Notes: generated from the sequence alone by a model not told the origin. Positions 18,538-27,240 are shown, counted from the first letter of the stretch. The stretch is DNA of 39,984 nt from Pseudomonas sp. GM80 (GCF_000282515.1 NZ_AKJD01000040.1:1-39984), one strand, 5' to 3'. Program-made: numbers and translations.

Positions 18538-19173
18538 TCAGGGCTTGTATGCGCGCATAAACAGCCCCACCACTTCCTCGATATGGCTCTGCGAAGCCTC
18601 TTCGCTCAACGGCTCCCCACAGCCATACAACAACCGAAAATTCCCCGCACCTTTGATCAGGCAAAAGAAATGCTCGGCCGCATTACGCGGCAGGTCGATA
18701 TTCAGCGCGCCCGTCTCATGGATGCGCGTCAGCAGCCGCTCCATCCCCAGCACCATGCGTTGCGGCCCCGCCTCGAAGAAGATCAGCGACAACTTCGGAT
18801 CCTGACTGCCCAGCGCCATGATCAAACGGTGCAAATTCACCGATTCATCGCTGTTGATCAGGTGATGAAAGCCTCTGGCAATGTTCAGCAACACATTTTC
18901 CACGGCGATGCCTTCGGGCAATTCGAAGAACAGCGGCGGTAATTGTTCCTCGCATTTGGCCACCACGGCGGCGGAGAACAGCGTCTCCTTGTCGTTGAAA
19001 TGGCTGTAAACCGTCAGCTTCGACACGCCGGCCTCGCTGGCGACCGCGTCCATGCTGGTGTTGGCATAACCATGACTCAGAAACAGAGTTTTCGCTGCGT
19101 TGAGGATCGCCTGGCGCTTGGCCAGATCCTTGGGGCGGCCCGGGCCGTTTGGAGCTGCAAGATTGTTCGACAT
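18538..19173 (-). CDS. mexL: TetR-family repressor, probable MexL
   Basis: A 211-residue TetR protein with N-terminal HTH at about residues 20-65 (QAILNAAKTLFLSHGYANTSMDAVASEAGVSKLTVYSHF). A C-terminal ligand domain follows. It is divergent from an RND efflux operon and near rsmJ, the same arrangement as mexL-mexJK in P. aeruginosa. There MexL represses mexJK and itself and loss of it gives triclosan/antibiotic resistance (established). The 94-base gap holds a near-perfect palindrome over the mexJ -10 box. Orthology is inferred from place and length (MexL about 212 residues); another TetR efflux repressor is possible. Confidence 0.8.
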   Translation of the reverse strand: MSNNLAAPNGPGRPKDLAKRQAILNAAKTLFLSHGYANTSMDAVASEAGVSKLTVYSHFNDKETLFSAAVVAKCEEQLPPLFFELPEGIAVENVLLNIARGFHHLINSDESVNLHRLIMALGSQDPKLSLIFFEAGPQRMVLGMERLLTRIHETGALNIDLPRNAAEHFFCLIKGAGNFRLLYGCGEPLSEEASQSHIEEVVGLFMRAYKP

Positions 19174-19216
19174 TCTTCGCTTTTATTACTGGACTGGTGA
19201 GTTTGCTATTAATAAC

Positions 19217-19233
19217 ATACCGGCCAGTATAAT
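19217..19233 (+). promoter_or_regulatory. mexJ -10 box with overlapping operator palindrome
   Basis: ATACCGGCCAGTAT (19217-19230) is a 14-base inverted repeat with one mismatched pair. It overlaps a consensus TATAAT (19228-19233). A related half, TACTGGACTGGT (19187-19198), lies closer to the TetR start. This fits a repressor site controlling both divergent genes. Confidence 0.6.
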
Positions 19234-19267
19234 TATTCCAAGCACCATTAGCGAAAGGTCCGTCACC

Positions 19268-20380
19268 ATGTTCCGTCATGCACTGCATTTCACGTGGCCA
19301 TTTGCATTGCCAGTGAGTCTGGCGTTGTTATTGTCCGCATGCGGTCAGGATGAGGCGACGCAAGTCACCGTGCGACCGGCCATGGTGGTGCAGCCAGAGC
19401 CTTCGGCGCAGGCGATGGAAAGTTATCCGGGCGAGGTGCGCGCCCGCTATGAACCGGATCTGGCGTTCCGCATCGGCGGCAAAGTCAGCCGACGACTGGT
19501 CGATGAAGGTCAGCGCGTGAAGGCTGACCAAGCGCTCGCCGAACTCGATCCGCAGGACGTGCGCCTGCAACTCGAAGCCACCCGCGCACAGGTCGCTGCC
19601 GCCGAAGCCAATCTCAATCTGGTGCGCGCCGAGCGCGATCGCTACAAGACCCTGATGGACCGGCAGATGGTCAGCCGTTCGGCCTACGACAATGCCGAAA
19701 ACCTTTACCGTTCCGGTGAAGCCCGCCTTAAACAAATCAAAGCTGAATTCAACGTTTCGACCAATCAGGCCAGTTACGCGGTGCTGCGTGCGCCGCAGGA
19801 TGGCGTGGTGGCCAAACGTTCGGTGGAAGTCGGGCAAGTGGTGGCCGCCGGGCAAACCGTGTTCACCCTCGCCACTGATGGCGAACGTGAAGTGCTGATC
19901 AGCCTGCCGGAGCAGAGCTTCGGCCGTTTCAAAGTCGGTCAGCCGGTCACCGTCGAGCTGTGGACGCAGCAGAATCAGCGCTTCGCCGGGCAGATCCGTG
20001 AACTGTCGCCCGCCGCCGATCCACGCTCGCGCACCTTCGCCGCACGCATCTCTTTCACCAGTGGCAAAGTCCCGGCGGAGTTGGGCCAGAGCGCTCGCGT
20101 GTTCGTGCAATCGGCCGATGCCGTGTCGCTGTCGGTGCCGCTTTCGGCACTCACCGCTGAAAACGGCGCGACCTACGTTTGGGTCGTCAACGGCAACAAC
20201 ACGGTGAAGAAAACCCCGGTGCGCATCGGCCCATTCGGCGAAAAAACCGTGCCGGTGCTCGAAGGATTGAACGCCAGCGACTGGGTAGTGGCGGCTGGCG
20301 TGCATGTATTGCTCGAAGGGCAGCAGGTGCGTCCGGTGGATCGCTCCAATCGCTTAGTCAATCTGGCGGACAAGGAGTAA
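19268..20380 (+). CDS. mexJ: RND efflux periplasmic adaptor, probable MexJ
   Basis: A 370-residue membrane fusion protein. It has a lipoprotein signal with lipobox LLSAC (Cys25) anchoring it to the inner membrane. A lipoyl half (DLAFRIGGKVSRRLVDEGQ), an alpha hairpin (about residues 100-170), the second lipoyl half (LRAPQDGVVAKRSVEVGQ) and beta-barrel/proximal domains follow. It bridges the RND pump and an outer-membrane channel. AAAGG precedes ATG 19268; the longer ORF from 19100 overlaps the TetR gene and is rejected. No outer-membrane channel gene follows; MexJK of P. aeruginosa borrows OprM or OpmH. Confidence 0.85.
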   Translation: MFRHALHFTWPFALPVSLALLLSACGQDEATQVTVRPAMVVQPEPSAQAMESYPGEVRARYEPDLAFRIGGKVSRRLVDEGQRVKADQALAELDPQDVRLQLEATRAQVAAAEANLNLVRAERDRYKTLMDRQMVSRSAYDNAENLYRSGEARLKQIKAEFNVSTNQASYAVLRAPQDGVVAKRSVEVGQVVAAGQTVFTLATDGEREVLISLPEQSFGRFKVGQPVTVELWTQQNQRFAGQIRELSPAADPRSRTFAARISFTSGKVPAELGQSARVFVQSADAVSLSVPLSALTAENGATYVWVVNGNNTVKKTPVRIGPFGEKTVPVLEGLNASDWVVAAGVHVLLEGQQVRPVDRSNRLVNLADKE

Positions 20381-20386
20381 GCCCCG

Positions 20387-23300
20387 ATGCGCTTCAACCT
20401 TTCCGAATGGGCGCTGCGTAATCGCCAGATCGTACTGTTCCTGATGCTTTTGCTGGCCATTGTCGGCGCGTTGTCCTACACCAAACTCGGCCAGAGTGAA
20501 GACCCGCCGTTCACCTTCAAGGCCATGGTCATCCAGACTCGCTGGCCGGGCGCGACGGCTCAGGAAGTCTCGCGCCAGGTCACCGAACGCATCGAAAAGA
20601 AACTGATGGAAACCGGCGAGTACGAGCGCATCGTCTCGTTTTCACGTCCCGGTGAATCGCAGGTGATGTTTATCGCCCGCGACTCGATGCATTCCAAGGA
20701 AATTCCCGACCTCTGGTACCAAGTGCGCAAGAAGGTCAGCGATATCCGCCAGACCTTGCCGCCGGACATTCAGGGGCCGTTCTTCAACGATGAATTCGGC
20801 ACCACGTTCGGCAATATCTATGCGCTGACCGGCGATGGTTTCGATTACGCAGTGCTCAAGGATTACGCCGATCGCATCCAGATCCAGCTGCAACGGGTCA
20901 AGGACGTCGGCAAGGTCGAGCTGCTCGGTTTGCAGGACGAAAAAATCTGGGTCGAACTGTCCAACGTCAAACTGGCAACCCTCGGTTTACCACTGGCGGC
21001 GGTGCAACAGGCGCTGCAAGAACAGAACGCGGTATCGACCGCCGGGTTCTTTGAAACCGGTAGCGAGCGATTGCAGCTACGGGTCTCGGGGAATTTTCAG
21101 ACAGTCGATGAGATAAGAAACTTCCCGATCCGCGTCGGTGATCGTACGTTCCGCATCTCCGATGTCGCTGATGTGCGGCGCGGTTTCAATGATCCTCCGG
21201 CACCGCGCATGCGTTTCATGGGCGAAGACGCGCTGGGTCTGGCGGTCGCGATGAAGGATGGCGGCGATATTCTCGTGCTCGGTAAAGCGCTGGAAGTCGA
21301 GTTCTCGCGCATCCAGAAAAATCTGCCGGCCGGCATGCAATTGCGCAAGGTCTCCGATCAGCCGGCAGCAGTGAAAACCGGGGTTGGCGAGTTCGTCCAG
21401 GTGTTGGTCGAAGCGCTGGCGATCGTGTTGCTGGTGAGCTTCTTCTCCCTCGGCGTGCGCACCGGGATGGTCGTCGCGCTGACCATTCCGCTGGTGCTGG
21501 CGATGACCTTTGCCTGCATGTATTACCTGGGCATCGGCCTGCACAAGATTTCCCTCGGCGCGCTGGTGCTGGCGCTGGGTCTGTTGGTGGACGACGCGAT
21601 CATTGCTGTGGAAATGATGGCGATCAAAATGGAGCAGGGCTTCGATCGCATCCGCGCCGCGAGTTACGCCTGGACCAGCACGGCGTTCCCGATGCTCACC
21701 GGTACGTTGATCACCGCTGCCGGTTTCTTGCCGATTGCCACCGCGCAATCGGGCACTGGCGAATACACGCGCTCGATCTTTCAGGTGGTGACCATTGCGC
21801 TGCTCGCGTCATGGGTGGCGGCGGTGGTGTTTGTGCCGTATCTGGGGGAAAAGCTCCTGCCGGATCTGGCGAAAATTCACGCGGCCAAACATGGCTCCGG
21901 CGATGGTCAACCCGATCCGTATGGCACGCCGTTTTATCAGCGGGTTCGGCGTTTGGTCGAGTGGTGTGTGGTTCACCGCAAGACTGTGATTGTGTTGACG
22001 GTAGGACTGTTTATCGCCTCGGTGATGTTGTTCCGCTTCGTGCCGCAGCAGTTCTTCCCGGCCTCCAACCGGCTGGAGTTGATGGTTGATCTGAAGTTGG
22101 CCGAAGGTGCCTCGCTGGCCAATACCGCCGCAGAGGTTAAACGACTGGAAGCGATGCTCAAGGATCACGCCGGCATCGACAACTATGTGGCCTATATCGG
22201 CACCGGTTCGCCGCGTTTTTACCTGCCGCTGGATCAGCAATTACCGGCCGTGAGCTTTGCGCAGTTTGTGGTGTTGGCCAAGACCATCGAAGAGCGTGAG
22301 GCGCTGCGCAGCTGGTTGATCGCGACGCTTGATGAACAATTTCCGGCCATGCGCTCACGGGTTACGCGCCTGGAAAACGGCCCGCCGGTAGGTTATCCGG
22401 TGCAGTTCCGGGTGACCGGTGAACACATCGAAGAAGTCCGCGCGCTGGCGCGAAAAGTTGCGGCGAGGGTTCGCGAGAATCCGCATGTGGTCAATGTGCA
22501 TCTGGATTGGGAAGAGCCGAGCAAAGTCGTGTACCTGAACATCGATCAGGACCGCGCGCGGGCGCTGGGCGTGAGCACGGCCAATCTGGCGAAATTCCTG
22601 CAGAGTTCGTTGACCGGGTCGAGTGTCAGTCAGTATCGCGAAGACAATGAGTTGATCGAGATTCTGCTGCGCGGCACGGTGCATGAGCGTACTGAGTTGT
22701 CGCTGTTGCCGAGTCTGGCGGTACCGACGGATAACGGTCGCAGCGTGGCGTTATCGCAGATTGCGACGCTGGAGTACGGTTTCGAAGAGGGGATCATCTG
22801 GAGCCGCAATCGTCTGCCGACGGTGACGGTGCGGGCGGATATTTATGGCAAGGAGCAGCCGGCGACGCTGGTGAAGCAGATCATGCCGACGCTGGACCCG
22901 GTTCGGGCTGAATTGCCTGACGGCTATTTGCTGGAGGTCGGTGGCACGGTGGAGGATTCCGAGCGTGGGCAGAAGTCGGTGAATGCCGGGGTGCCGATGT
23001 TCATCGTCGTGGTGCTGACATTGCTGATGGTGCAGTTGCGCAGTTTTTCGCGCACGGCGATGGTGTTTTTGACGGCGCCGCTGGGGTTGATCGGGGTGGT
23101 GTTGTTTTTGCTGGTGTTCCGTCAGCCGTTCGGGTTTGTGGCGATGTTGGGGACGATTGCGTTGTCCGGGATGATCATGCGCAATTCGGTGATTCTGGTG
23201 GATCAGATCGAGCAGGATATTGCCTCGGGACTGAGGCCTTGGCAGGCGATTATCGAGGCGACGGTGCGGCGGTTTCGGCCGATTGTGTTGACGGCGCTGG

Positions 23301-23458
23301 CGGCGGTGCTGGCGATGATTCCGTTGTCGCGCAGTGTGTTTTTCGGGCCGATGGCGGTGGCGATCATGGGCGGGTTGATTGTTGCTACGGCTTTGACGCT
23401 GTTGTTTTTGCCGGCGTTGTATGCGGCTTGGTTCAGGGTTCGGCGGGAATCCGTTTGA
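20387..23458 (+). CDS. mexK: RND efflux transporter, probable MexK
   Basis: A 1023-residue inner-membrane proton/drug antiporter of the AcrB superfamily. TM1 is near the N-terminus (IVLFLMLLLAIVGALS), TM2-TM6 at about residues 335-500 and TM8-TM12 at about 860-1015, with two large periplasmic loops. The proton-relay Asp pair is conserved at Asp402-Asp403 (LLVDDAIIAVEM). It starts 6 bases after mexJ. Substrates for P. aeruginosa MexK include tetracycline, erythromycin and triclosan (established there, not shown here). The 3' third has noticeably different codon choice (many GTG, TTG and GCG), possibly just local composition. Confidence 0.87.
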   Translation: MRFNLSEWALRNRQIVLFLMLLLAIVGALSYTKLGQSEDPPFTFKAMVIQTRWPGATAQEVSRQVTERIEKKLMETGEYERIVSFSRPGESQVMFIARDSMHSKEIPDLWYQVRKKVSDIRQTLPPDIQGPFFNDEFGTTFGNIYALTGDGFDYAVLKDYADRIQIQLQRVKDVGKVELLGLQDEKIWVELSNVKLATLGLPLAAVQQALQEQNAVSTAGFFETGSERLQLRVSGNFQTVDEIRNFPIRVGDRTFRISDVADVRRGFNDPPAPRMRFMGEDALGLAVAMKDGGDILVLGKALEVEFSRIQKNLPAGMQLRKVSDQPAAVKTGVGEFVQVLVEALAIVLLVSFFSLGVRTGMVVALTIPLVLAMTFACMYYLGIGLHKISLGALVLALGLLVDDAIIAVEMMAIKMEQGFDRIRAASYAWTSTAFPMLTGTLITAAGFLPIATAQSGTGEYTRSIFQVVTIALLASWVAAVVFVPYLGEKLLPDLAKIHAAKHGSGDGQPDPYGTPFYQRVRRLVEWCVVHRKTVIVLTVGLFIASVMLFRFVPQQFFPASNRLELMVDLKLAEGASLANTAAEVKRLEAMLKDHAGIDNYVAYIGTGSPRFYLPLDQQLPAVSFAQFVVLAKTIEEREALRSWLIATLDEQFPAMRSRVTRLENGPPVGYPVQFRVTGEHIEEVRALARKVAARVRENPHVVNVHLDWEEPSKVVYLNIDQDRARALGVSTANLAKFLQSSLTGSSVSQYREDNELIEILLRGTVHERTELSLLPSLAVPTDNGRSVALSQIATLEYGFEEGIIWSRNRLPTVTVRADIYGKEQPATLVKQIMPTLDPVRAELPDGYLLEVGGTVEDSERGQKSVNAGVPMFIVVVLTLLMVQLRSFSRTAMVFLTAPLGLIGVVLFLLVFRQPFGFVAMLGTIALSGMIMRNSVILVDQIEQDIASGLRPWQAIIEATVRRFRPIVLTALAAVLAMIPLSRSVFFGPMAVAIMGGLIVATALTLLFLPALYAAWFRVRRESV

Positions 23459-23796
23459 GCTTGGCGGCCTTTGGGCCGACCATGCTCTGGGTGTTCTTTG
23501 TGAATATCCGTTTCTGCGGGGGTTGCCGCTGGCGGTTTCGCTTTTACAGCGAGTCCCTTTGGCAAACGCCCCAAAGGAACCAAAGGTCTGTGCCCTGACG
23601 TCCGGCCCTCGCTAAGGCTCGGGTTCCTTCGCTCCGGGTTCATCCGGGGGCATCGTCTACGGTTTGCTGCGCTGCACCTCCCTCGATGCTTTCCCCGTAT
23701 GAATCCCTCCTCTCAGCCTCCCGACGGGCTCCAAGATCAAAAGCAGGCGAGCTGACACTCGGCCTGATTGTGGGTGCGGGTTCGCCACGATTCCAT

Positions 23797-23831
23797 GTAG
23801 GAGCTGCCGAAGGCTGCGATCTTTTGATCTT
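23797..23831 (+). repeat. Single REP, family A
   Basis: One arm, TGTAGGAGCTGCCGAAGGCT followed by GCGATCTTTTGATC, with no clean inverted partner nearby. Confidence 0.8.
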
Positions 23832-23910
23832 GCTTTTGCAGGAGCCGAGTTGCTCGCGTAGGCGGCCTGACAGCCGACCTGTTTCTGCCCGGATGTACAC
23901 GATCCAATTG

Positions 23911-23935
23911 TAGGAGTGAGCCTGCTCGCGATGAC
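23911..23935 (+). repeat. Single REP, family C
   Basis: TGTAGGAGTGAGCCTGCTCG followed by CGATG, the family seen as a doublet at 38297-38371. Its partner may be degenerate. Confidence 0.75.
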
Positions 23936-24076
23936 GGCCTGACAGACGACCAATCTCAGCCTGAATTGACTCTACTTCCTTCCTACATCTTTTTCAGAAA
24001 CCTCTGATATTGAGCCTGTCGCCCTCGGGTGTTGTACTCCAGCATCTGTTTTCAGCAGCCTCGAGTCCTCGCTTTC

Positions 24077-25186
24077 ATGAAAACCCCGCCAGTCTTCAAA
24101 GGCCGATCCGATCCCGTGTTCAACCTTCTGCTGCGCTCGCCGCACAAGCAGCGTCTGGCGGATTATCTGGCGTTGCTCAAGCCGCTGGATGATCAGGGCC
24201 GCTATCTGCCTTTCGAGGCGTTGCGTTATCGCTGGGCGTCCGGGTTGGATGTGAATGTGTGCTGGGCGTTGGTCAAGAAGGCGCGGGTGGCGCAGTACGT
24301 CAATCTGTTGCCGCTGGGCGAGCCGGTGCAGTGGGGCAAATATGTGCTGACGCCGCTGGCGCAGATCACGCTGTTGTTGGTGGATCGGCAGACGACTTCT
24401 GCCGCTCTGGATTACATGACCCGTCAGATCGGAGAGCAGGCGCACTGCAGTTATTTGCTTGATGATTTGATCGAGGATGAGGCCATCGCCAGTAGTCAGT
24501 TGGAGGGCGCCGCGACTACTACGCGTGTGGCCAAGGACATGCTCAGGCACCGGCGCCAGCCGCGTACGCCGGATGAGCGGATGGTGATGGGCAATTACAG
24601 GATGATGAATTTTGCGTGGGAAAAACGCTTTGAAGCCATGAGTGTGGATTTGATCGCAGCGATGCATCGGGTGGGTGTGGAGGGGATTGCTGACGAGCAA
24701 TATTCTCCGGGTGTTTTCAGGAAGAATGATGAGGTGGTCGTTCAGGACGGGGCGGGTAATACGGTGCATCGTCCTCCGCCTGCTGCCGGGCTGGTTTTGC
24801 GGCTGGAGAGGTTGTCGGACTGGATCAATTTGCCTGAGGGATCACCTCAGGAGAAGGGGGATGTGCATCCGCTGATCAAGGCGATCACACTGCATTTTGC
24901 CTTGGGCTACGAGCATCCTTTTCGCGACGGTAACGGGCGGGTCGCGCGGGCGTTGTTTTACTGGTTCATGTTCAAGAATGAATTTGCGGCGTTTCGCTAC
25001 ATTGCGATCAGTTTGCTGCTGCGCAATGCGCCGGTGAAGTATGGGCGCTCTTATTTGCACAGCGAAGCGGATGAGCTGGATCTGACGTACTTCATCGAGT
25101 TTCAGTGTTCGGTGATTCAGCGAGCGGTGAGTCGGTTCACGGACGTGTACCGCAAGAGCGTGGTCTACAAGACCCATGCAGCCTGA
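24077..25186 (+). CDS. Fic family protein, class II (AMPylase)
   Basis: A 369-residue protein with the full Fic active site HPFRDGNGRVAR at residues 280-291 (catalytic His280). Fic enzymes transfer AMP, or another nucleotide part, from a nucleotide to target hydroxyls. An N-terminal inhibitory helix SSQLEG (S139-x3-E143-G144) marks class II autoinhibited Fic proteins. The N-terminal part includes a Fic_N-type helical region. ATG 24077 lacks a clear ribosome site; an in-frame GTG at 24029 is the alternative (385 residues). It stands alone: no antitoxin gene is adjacent, which fits a self-inhibited class II enzyme. Target unknown. Its place in a repeat-rich gap suggests an accessory gene. Confidence 0.9.
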   Translation: MKTPPVFKGRSDPVFNLLLRSPHKQRLADYLALLKPLDDQGRYLPFEALRYRWASGLDVNVCWALVKKARVAQYVNLLPLGEPVQWGKYVLTPLAQITLLLVDRQTTSAALDYMTRQIGEQAHCSYLLDDLIEDEAIASSQLEGAATTTRVAKDMLRHRRQPRTPDERMVMGNYRMMNFAWEKRFEAMSVDLIAAMHRVGVEGIADEQYSPGVFRKNDEVVVQDGAGNTVHRPPPAAGLVLRLERLSDWINLPEGSPQEKGDVHPLIKAITLHFALGYEHPFRDGNGRVARALFYWFMFKNEFAAFRYIAISLLLRNAPVKYGRSYLHSEADELDLTYFIEFQCSVIQRAVSRFTDVYRKSVVYKTHAA

Positions 25187-25195
25187 CAGAAAACC

Positions 25196-25286
25196 CTGTA
25201 GGAGCTGCCGAAGGCTGCGATCTTTTGATCTGTCTTTGATACAGATACTCAAGATCAAAAGATCGCAGCCTTCGGCAGCTCCTACA
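25196..25286. repeat. REP doublet, family A
   Basis: TGTAGGAGCTGCCGAAGGCT and its inverted copy face outward around about 25 bases. It lies between the convergent fic and DUF4197 genes. Confidence 0.88.
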
Positions 25287-25293
25287 TGGGACG

Positions 25294-25983
25294 TTACAAC
25301 GTGCCGAAGACTTTCTTCGCCAGACTCGTCGCCGCAGCGGCCGGGTTCTGGCGGATGGTTTCTTCCTGTTTGCCGATCATTTCGAACAAGCCATTCAGCG
25401 CCTGCTCGGTCACGTAGTTTTCGACGTTCGCGCTCTTCGCATCGACCACACCGAACGCTGCGGCCTGGCCGGCAAACGAGTTGTACTTCTGCGCCACGCC
25501 AACCTTGTCGGTCGCTTGCTTGACGATTGGCAGGAACTTGGCGCGGATTTGTTCGCGGCTGGATTTGTCGAGGTATTGCGTGGCCGAATCCTGGCCGCCG
25601 CTGAGGATGCCTTTCGCGTCGGCGACGCTCATTTTCTTCACGGCGTCGACGAGGATTGGCTGGGCCTGGGTCACGGCGCTTTCCGCCGCTTTGTTCATCG
25701 CGGTTTCGAGTTCTTCAACCTGGGCGCCCATGCCGAAGGCTTTCATTTTGCTGGCAGCTTTGCCGAGTTTGCCCGGCAGTTCGATTTTCACCTCCGGGTT
25801 GTTGCTGAAGCCGCCCGGGGTGCCGAGTTGTTTGACGGCGATTTGCGCGCCTTGGGTCAAGGCATCCTTGAGGCCACCGGTGGCGTCTTTTTGCGACAGG
25901 TCACTGAGTGACAGGGCCATGGCGTTGGCGCAGATCATCAAGCCCGCGCAGAGGCCGGCGAAGCGAAGGGTAGGGCGGAGCAT
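25294..25983 (-). CDS. DUF4197 exported protein
   Basis: A 229-residue protein with a Sec signal peptide ending AMA (residues 1-28), so probably periplasmic. The mature part matches DUF4197: LSDLSQKDATGGLKDALTQG near the N-terminus and ALNGLFEMIGKQEETIRQNP near the C-terminus. The domain is helical and of unknown function. ATG 25983 has AAGGAAG upstream; the in-frame start at 26001 is less likely. It starts 27 bases after the YbaY lipoprotein gene and is probably the last gene of that operon. Confidence 0.9.
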   Translation of the reverse strand: MLRPTLRFAGLCAGLMICANAMALSLSDLSQKDATGGLKDALTQGAQIAVKQLGTPGGFSNNPEVKIELPGKLGKAASKMKAFGMGAQVEELETAMNKAAESAVTQAQPILVDAVKKMSVADAKGILSGGQDSATQYLDKSSREQIRAKFLPIVKQATDKVGVAQKYNSFAGQAAAFGVVDAKSANVENYVTEQALNGLFEMIGKQEETIRQNPAAAATSLAKKVFGTL

Positions 25984-26010
25984 GGCGGCTTCCTTGTACA
26001 TTAAAAGCGA

Positions 26011-26409
26011 TTAGCGAATGGCGTCGACGCGGATTTTCAGCGGCTGCGGATCGTTGCCGTCAAGTTGTACGGCGTGGTTTTCGGTGGTGATAAACATCAG
26101 CTCACCGTTGACTTCAATGCGCGCGCTGACTGAGTAGCGGTGGCCGGGTTTGACCTGCGCCGGATCGTAGCTCAAGTGGAAGGGCAGTGGCACCTGGCCT
26201 TTGACCGGGCCTTTTTGCTCGTCCAGCACTACTGCTGGCGCATCGGCCAGTGAGACGTCTTGCAAGCTGACGCTGAGGGTTGCGCTCGGTGGCAGGGCGA
26301 TGCGCTGCAGGTAGAACACTTCACCGTCGAGGCCGACCTTGCCGGCAGGTGTGGTCGATTGGCAGGCGCTCAACAGCGTGGCAGCGGCGAGCAGGGTGAG
26401 TTTTTTCAT
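26011..26409 (-). CDS. YbaY-family lipoprotein
   Basis: A 132-residue lipoprotein with lipobox LLSAC (Cys16). One YbaY domain (Pfam PF09619) covers about residues 25-130, with signature pieces GEVFYLQRIALPP, LSVSLQDVSLAD and FHLSYDPAQVKPGHRYSVSA. YbaY domains resemble secretin pilotins, but their function is unsettled. Gln follows the Cys, so outer-membrane sorting is likely. GAGGC lies upstream of the start. It sits 50 bases after a related, larger gene with two such domains. Confidence 0.9.
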   Translation of the reverse strand: MKKLTLLAAATLLSACQSTTPAGKVGLDGEVFYLQRIALPPSATLSVSLQDVSLADAPAVVLDEQKGPVKGQVPLPFHLSYDPAQVKPGHRYSVSARIEVNGELMFITTENHAVQLDGNDPQPLKIRVDAIR

Positions 26410-26459
26410 TGGAGCCTCTAATGCTTTGCGCCGGAAGAATCCCGGCGTTAAAGGGAAAT

Positions 26460-27143
26460 CTAGTGGATTTTGCCATCAGCGTCAGTGAACAAACGTAACG
26501 GTTTCTCCAGCCACTGCGAGATTTTCTGCAGTAACCGCGAGCGCAGGTTTTGCGAATCCGGCGCCAGTTCAACGTGCCGGGGCGTCACCTCAATGGATTG
26601 GTGGTAGCGATTTTCAATGCCGCTCAATGTATAGCGTTTACCGGGTATGACGCTTTGCGGGTCATATTGCAGATAGAACGAAGTGGCCGTTTGTTCGTCG
26701 TGAGTGACGCGGGCAAGTTCTGTTGCGAGGGCAGTATCGTGCAAGCTGATTGAGACCGCTTCGTGCGCAGAGATCGAGCGAGCCTCCTGCACTTCGACGT
26801 AGAGAAAACCGATCGGGCTCAGGTGTAGCGTTTGACGGTGCGGAGCCTTGTTGACGATCACAAAGTAGTCCTGTTCAACCAGCAAGGGGCGTTGGTTATG
26901 GAACATCTGGATATTGATTTGATACTTAACGCCAACCTCGCTGTAGTGATGCGGGAAAGAGAACTTCCAGTCGACATCGAAGACTGAAGAGTGTCGCCAG
27001 TCTTTGATGGTAATCGGAGAAGTTAAAGTAATGGCTTTGACGCTGACCACCGTTTCATTTTCGCCGCCAGCGGGCGCGCGGAAATCGGTGGGCAGACGGA
27101 AGTCGACGGTGACGATGGGAGTTTGGTCGTGTAACAGGCTCAT
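26460..27143 (-). CDS. Tandem YbaY-like protein without signal peptide
   Basis: A 227-residue soluble protein. Residues 111-195 clearly match the neighbouring YbaY lipoprotein: VSISLHDTALAT and FYLQYDPQSVIPGKRYTLSG against LSVSLQDVSLAD and FHLSYDPAQVKPGHRYSVSA. Residues 10-109 look like a second, more diverged copy (VVSVKAITL, FSFPHHYSEVGVKYQINIQM, LLVEQDYFVIV). A 30-residue basic tail follows. No signal peptide or lipobox is visible, unlike its neighbour. AAGGA precedes the start. It is probably first in the operon with the YbaY lipoprotein and DUF4197 genes. Function unknown; a duplication followed by divergence is inferred. Confidence 0.82.
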   Translation of the reverse strand: MSLLHDQTPIVTVDFRLPTDFRAPAGGENETVVSVKAITLTSPITIKDWRHSSVFDVDWKFSFPHHYSEVGVKYQINIQMFHNQRPLLVEQDYFVIVNKAPHRQTLHLSPIGFLYVEVQEARSISAHEAVSISLHDTALATELARVTHDEQTATSFYLQYDPQSVIPGKRYTLSGIENRYHQSIEVTPRHVELAPDSQNLRSRLLQKISQWLEKPLRLFTDADGKIH

Positions 27144-27193
27144 CTCGATATCCTTATCGCGATTATTAAAGTGAGCCTATTTATTCACGAATC

Positions 27194-27229
27194 AACTAAC
27201 GGGAGAACCCGGCCGGCGCTCCGTTAGTT
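27194..27229 (-). terminator. Inverted repeat after plsB
   Basis: AACTAACGG / CCGTTAGTT form a 9-base stem around 18 bases that contain the palindrome CCCGGCCGG. It lies 12 bases past the plsB stop on the minus strand. No T run follows, so termination is only suggested. Confidence 0.4.
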
Positions 27230-27240
27230 ATCAGCAAGTT

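Larger units (their letters stand above)
23459..24076. other. Repeat-rich non-coding stretch between mexK and fic
   Basis: About 618 bases with no convincing gene. 23459-23735 looks like a multi-copy Pseudomonas intergenic element, recalled from other genomes. It has the hairpin CCTTTGG-N8-CCAAAGG (23556-23577) and GC-rich palindromic text around GGCTCGGGTTCCTTCGCTCC. Single REP elements of families A and C lie at 23797-23831 and 23911-23935. Short ORFs here are typical spurious calls from such repeats. Confidence 0.6.

Noticed and set aside
23203..23953. Several short minus- and plus-strand frames after mexK
   Set aside because: They run through the mexK end, repeats and REP elements and look like known spurious proteins.
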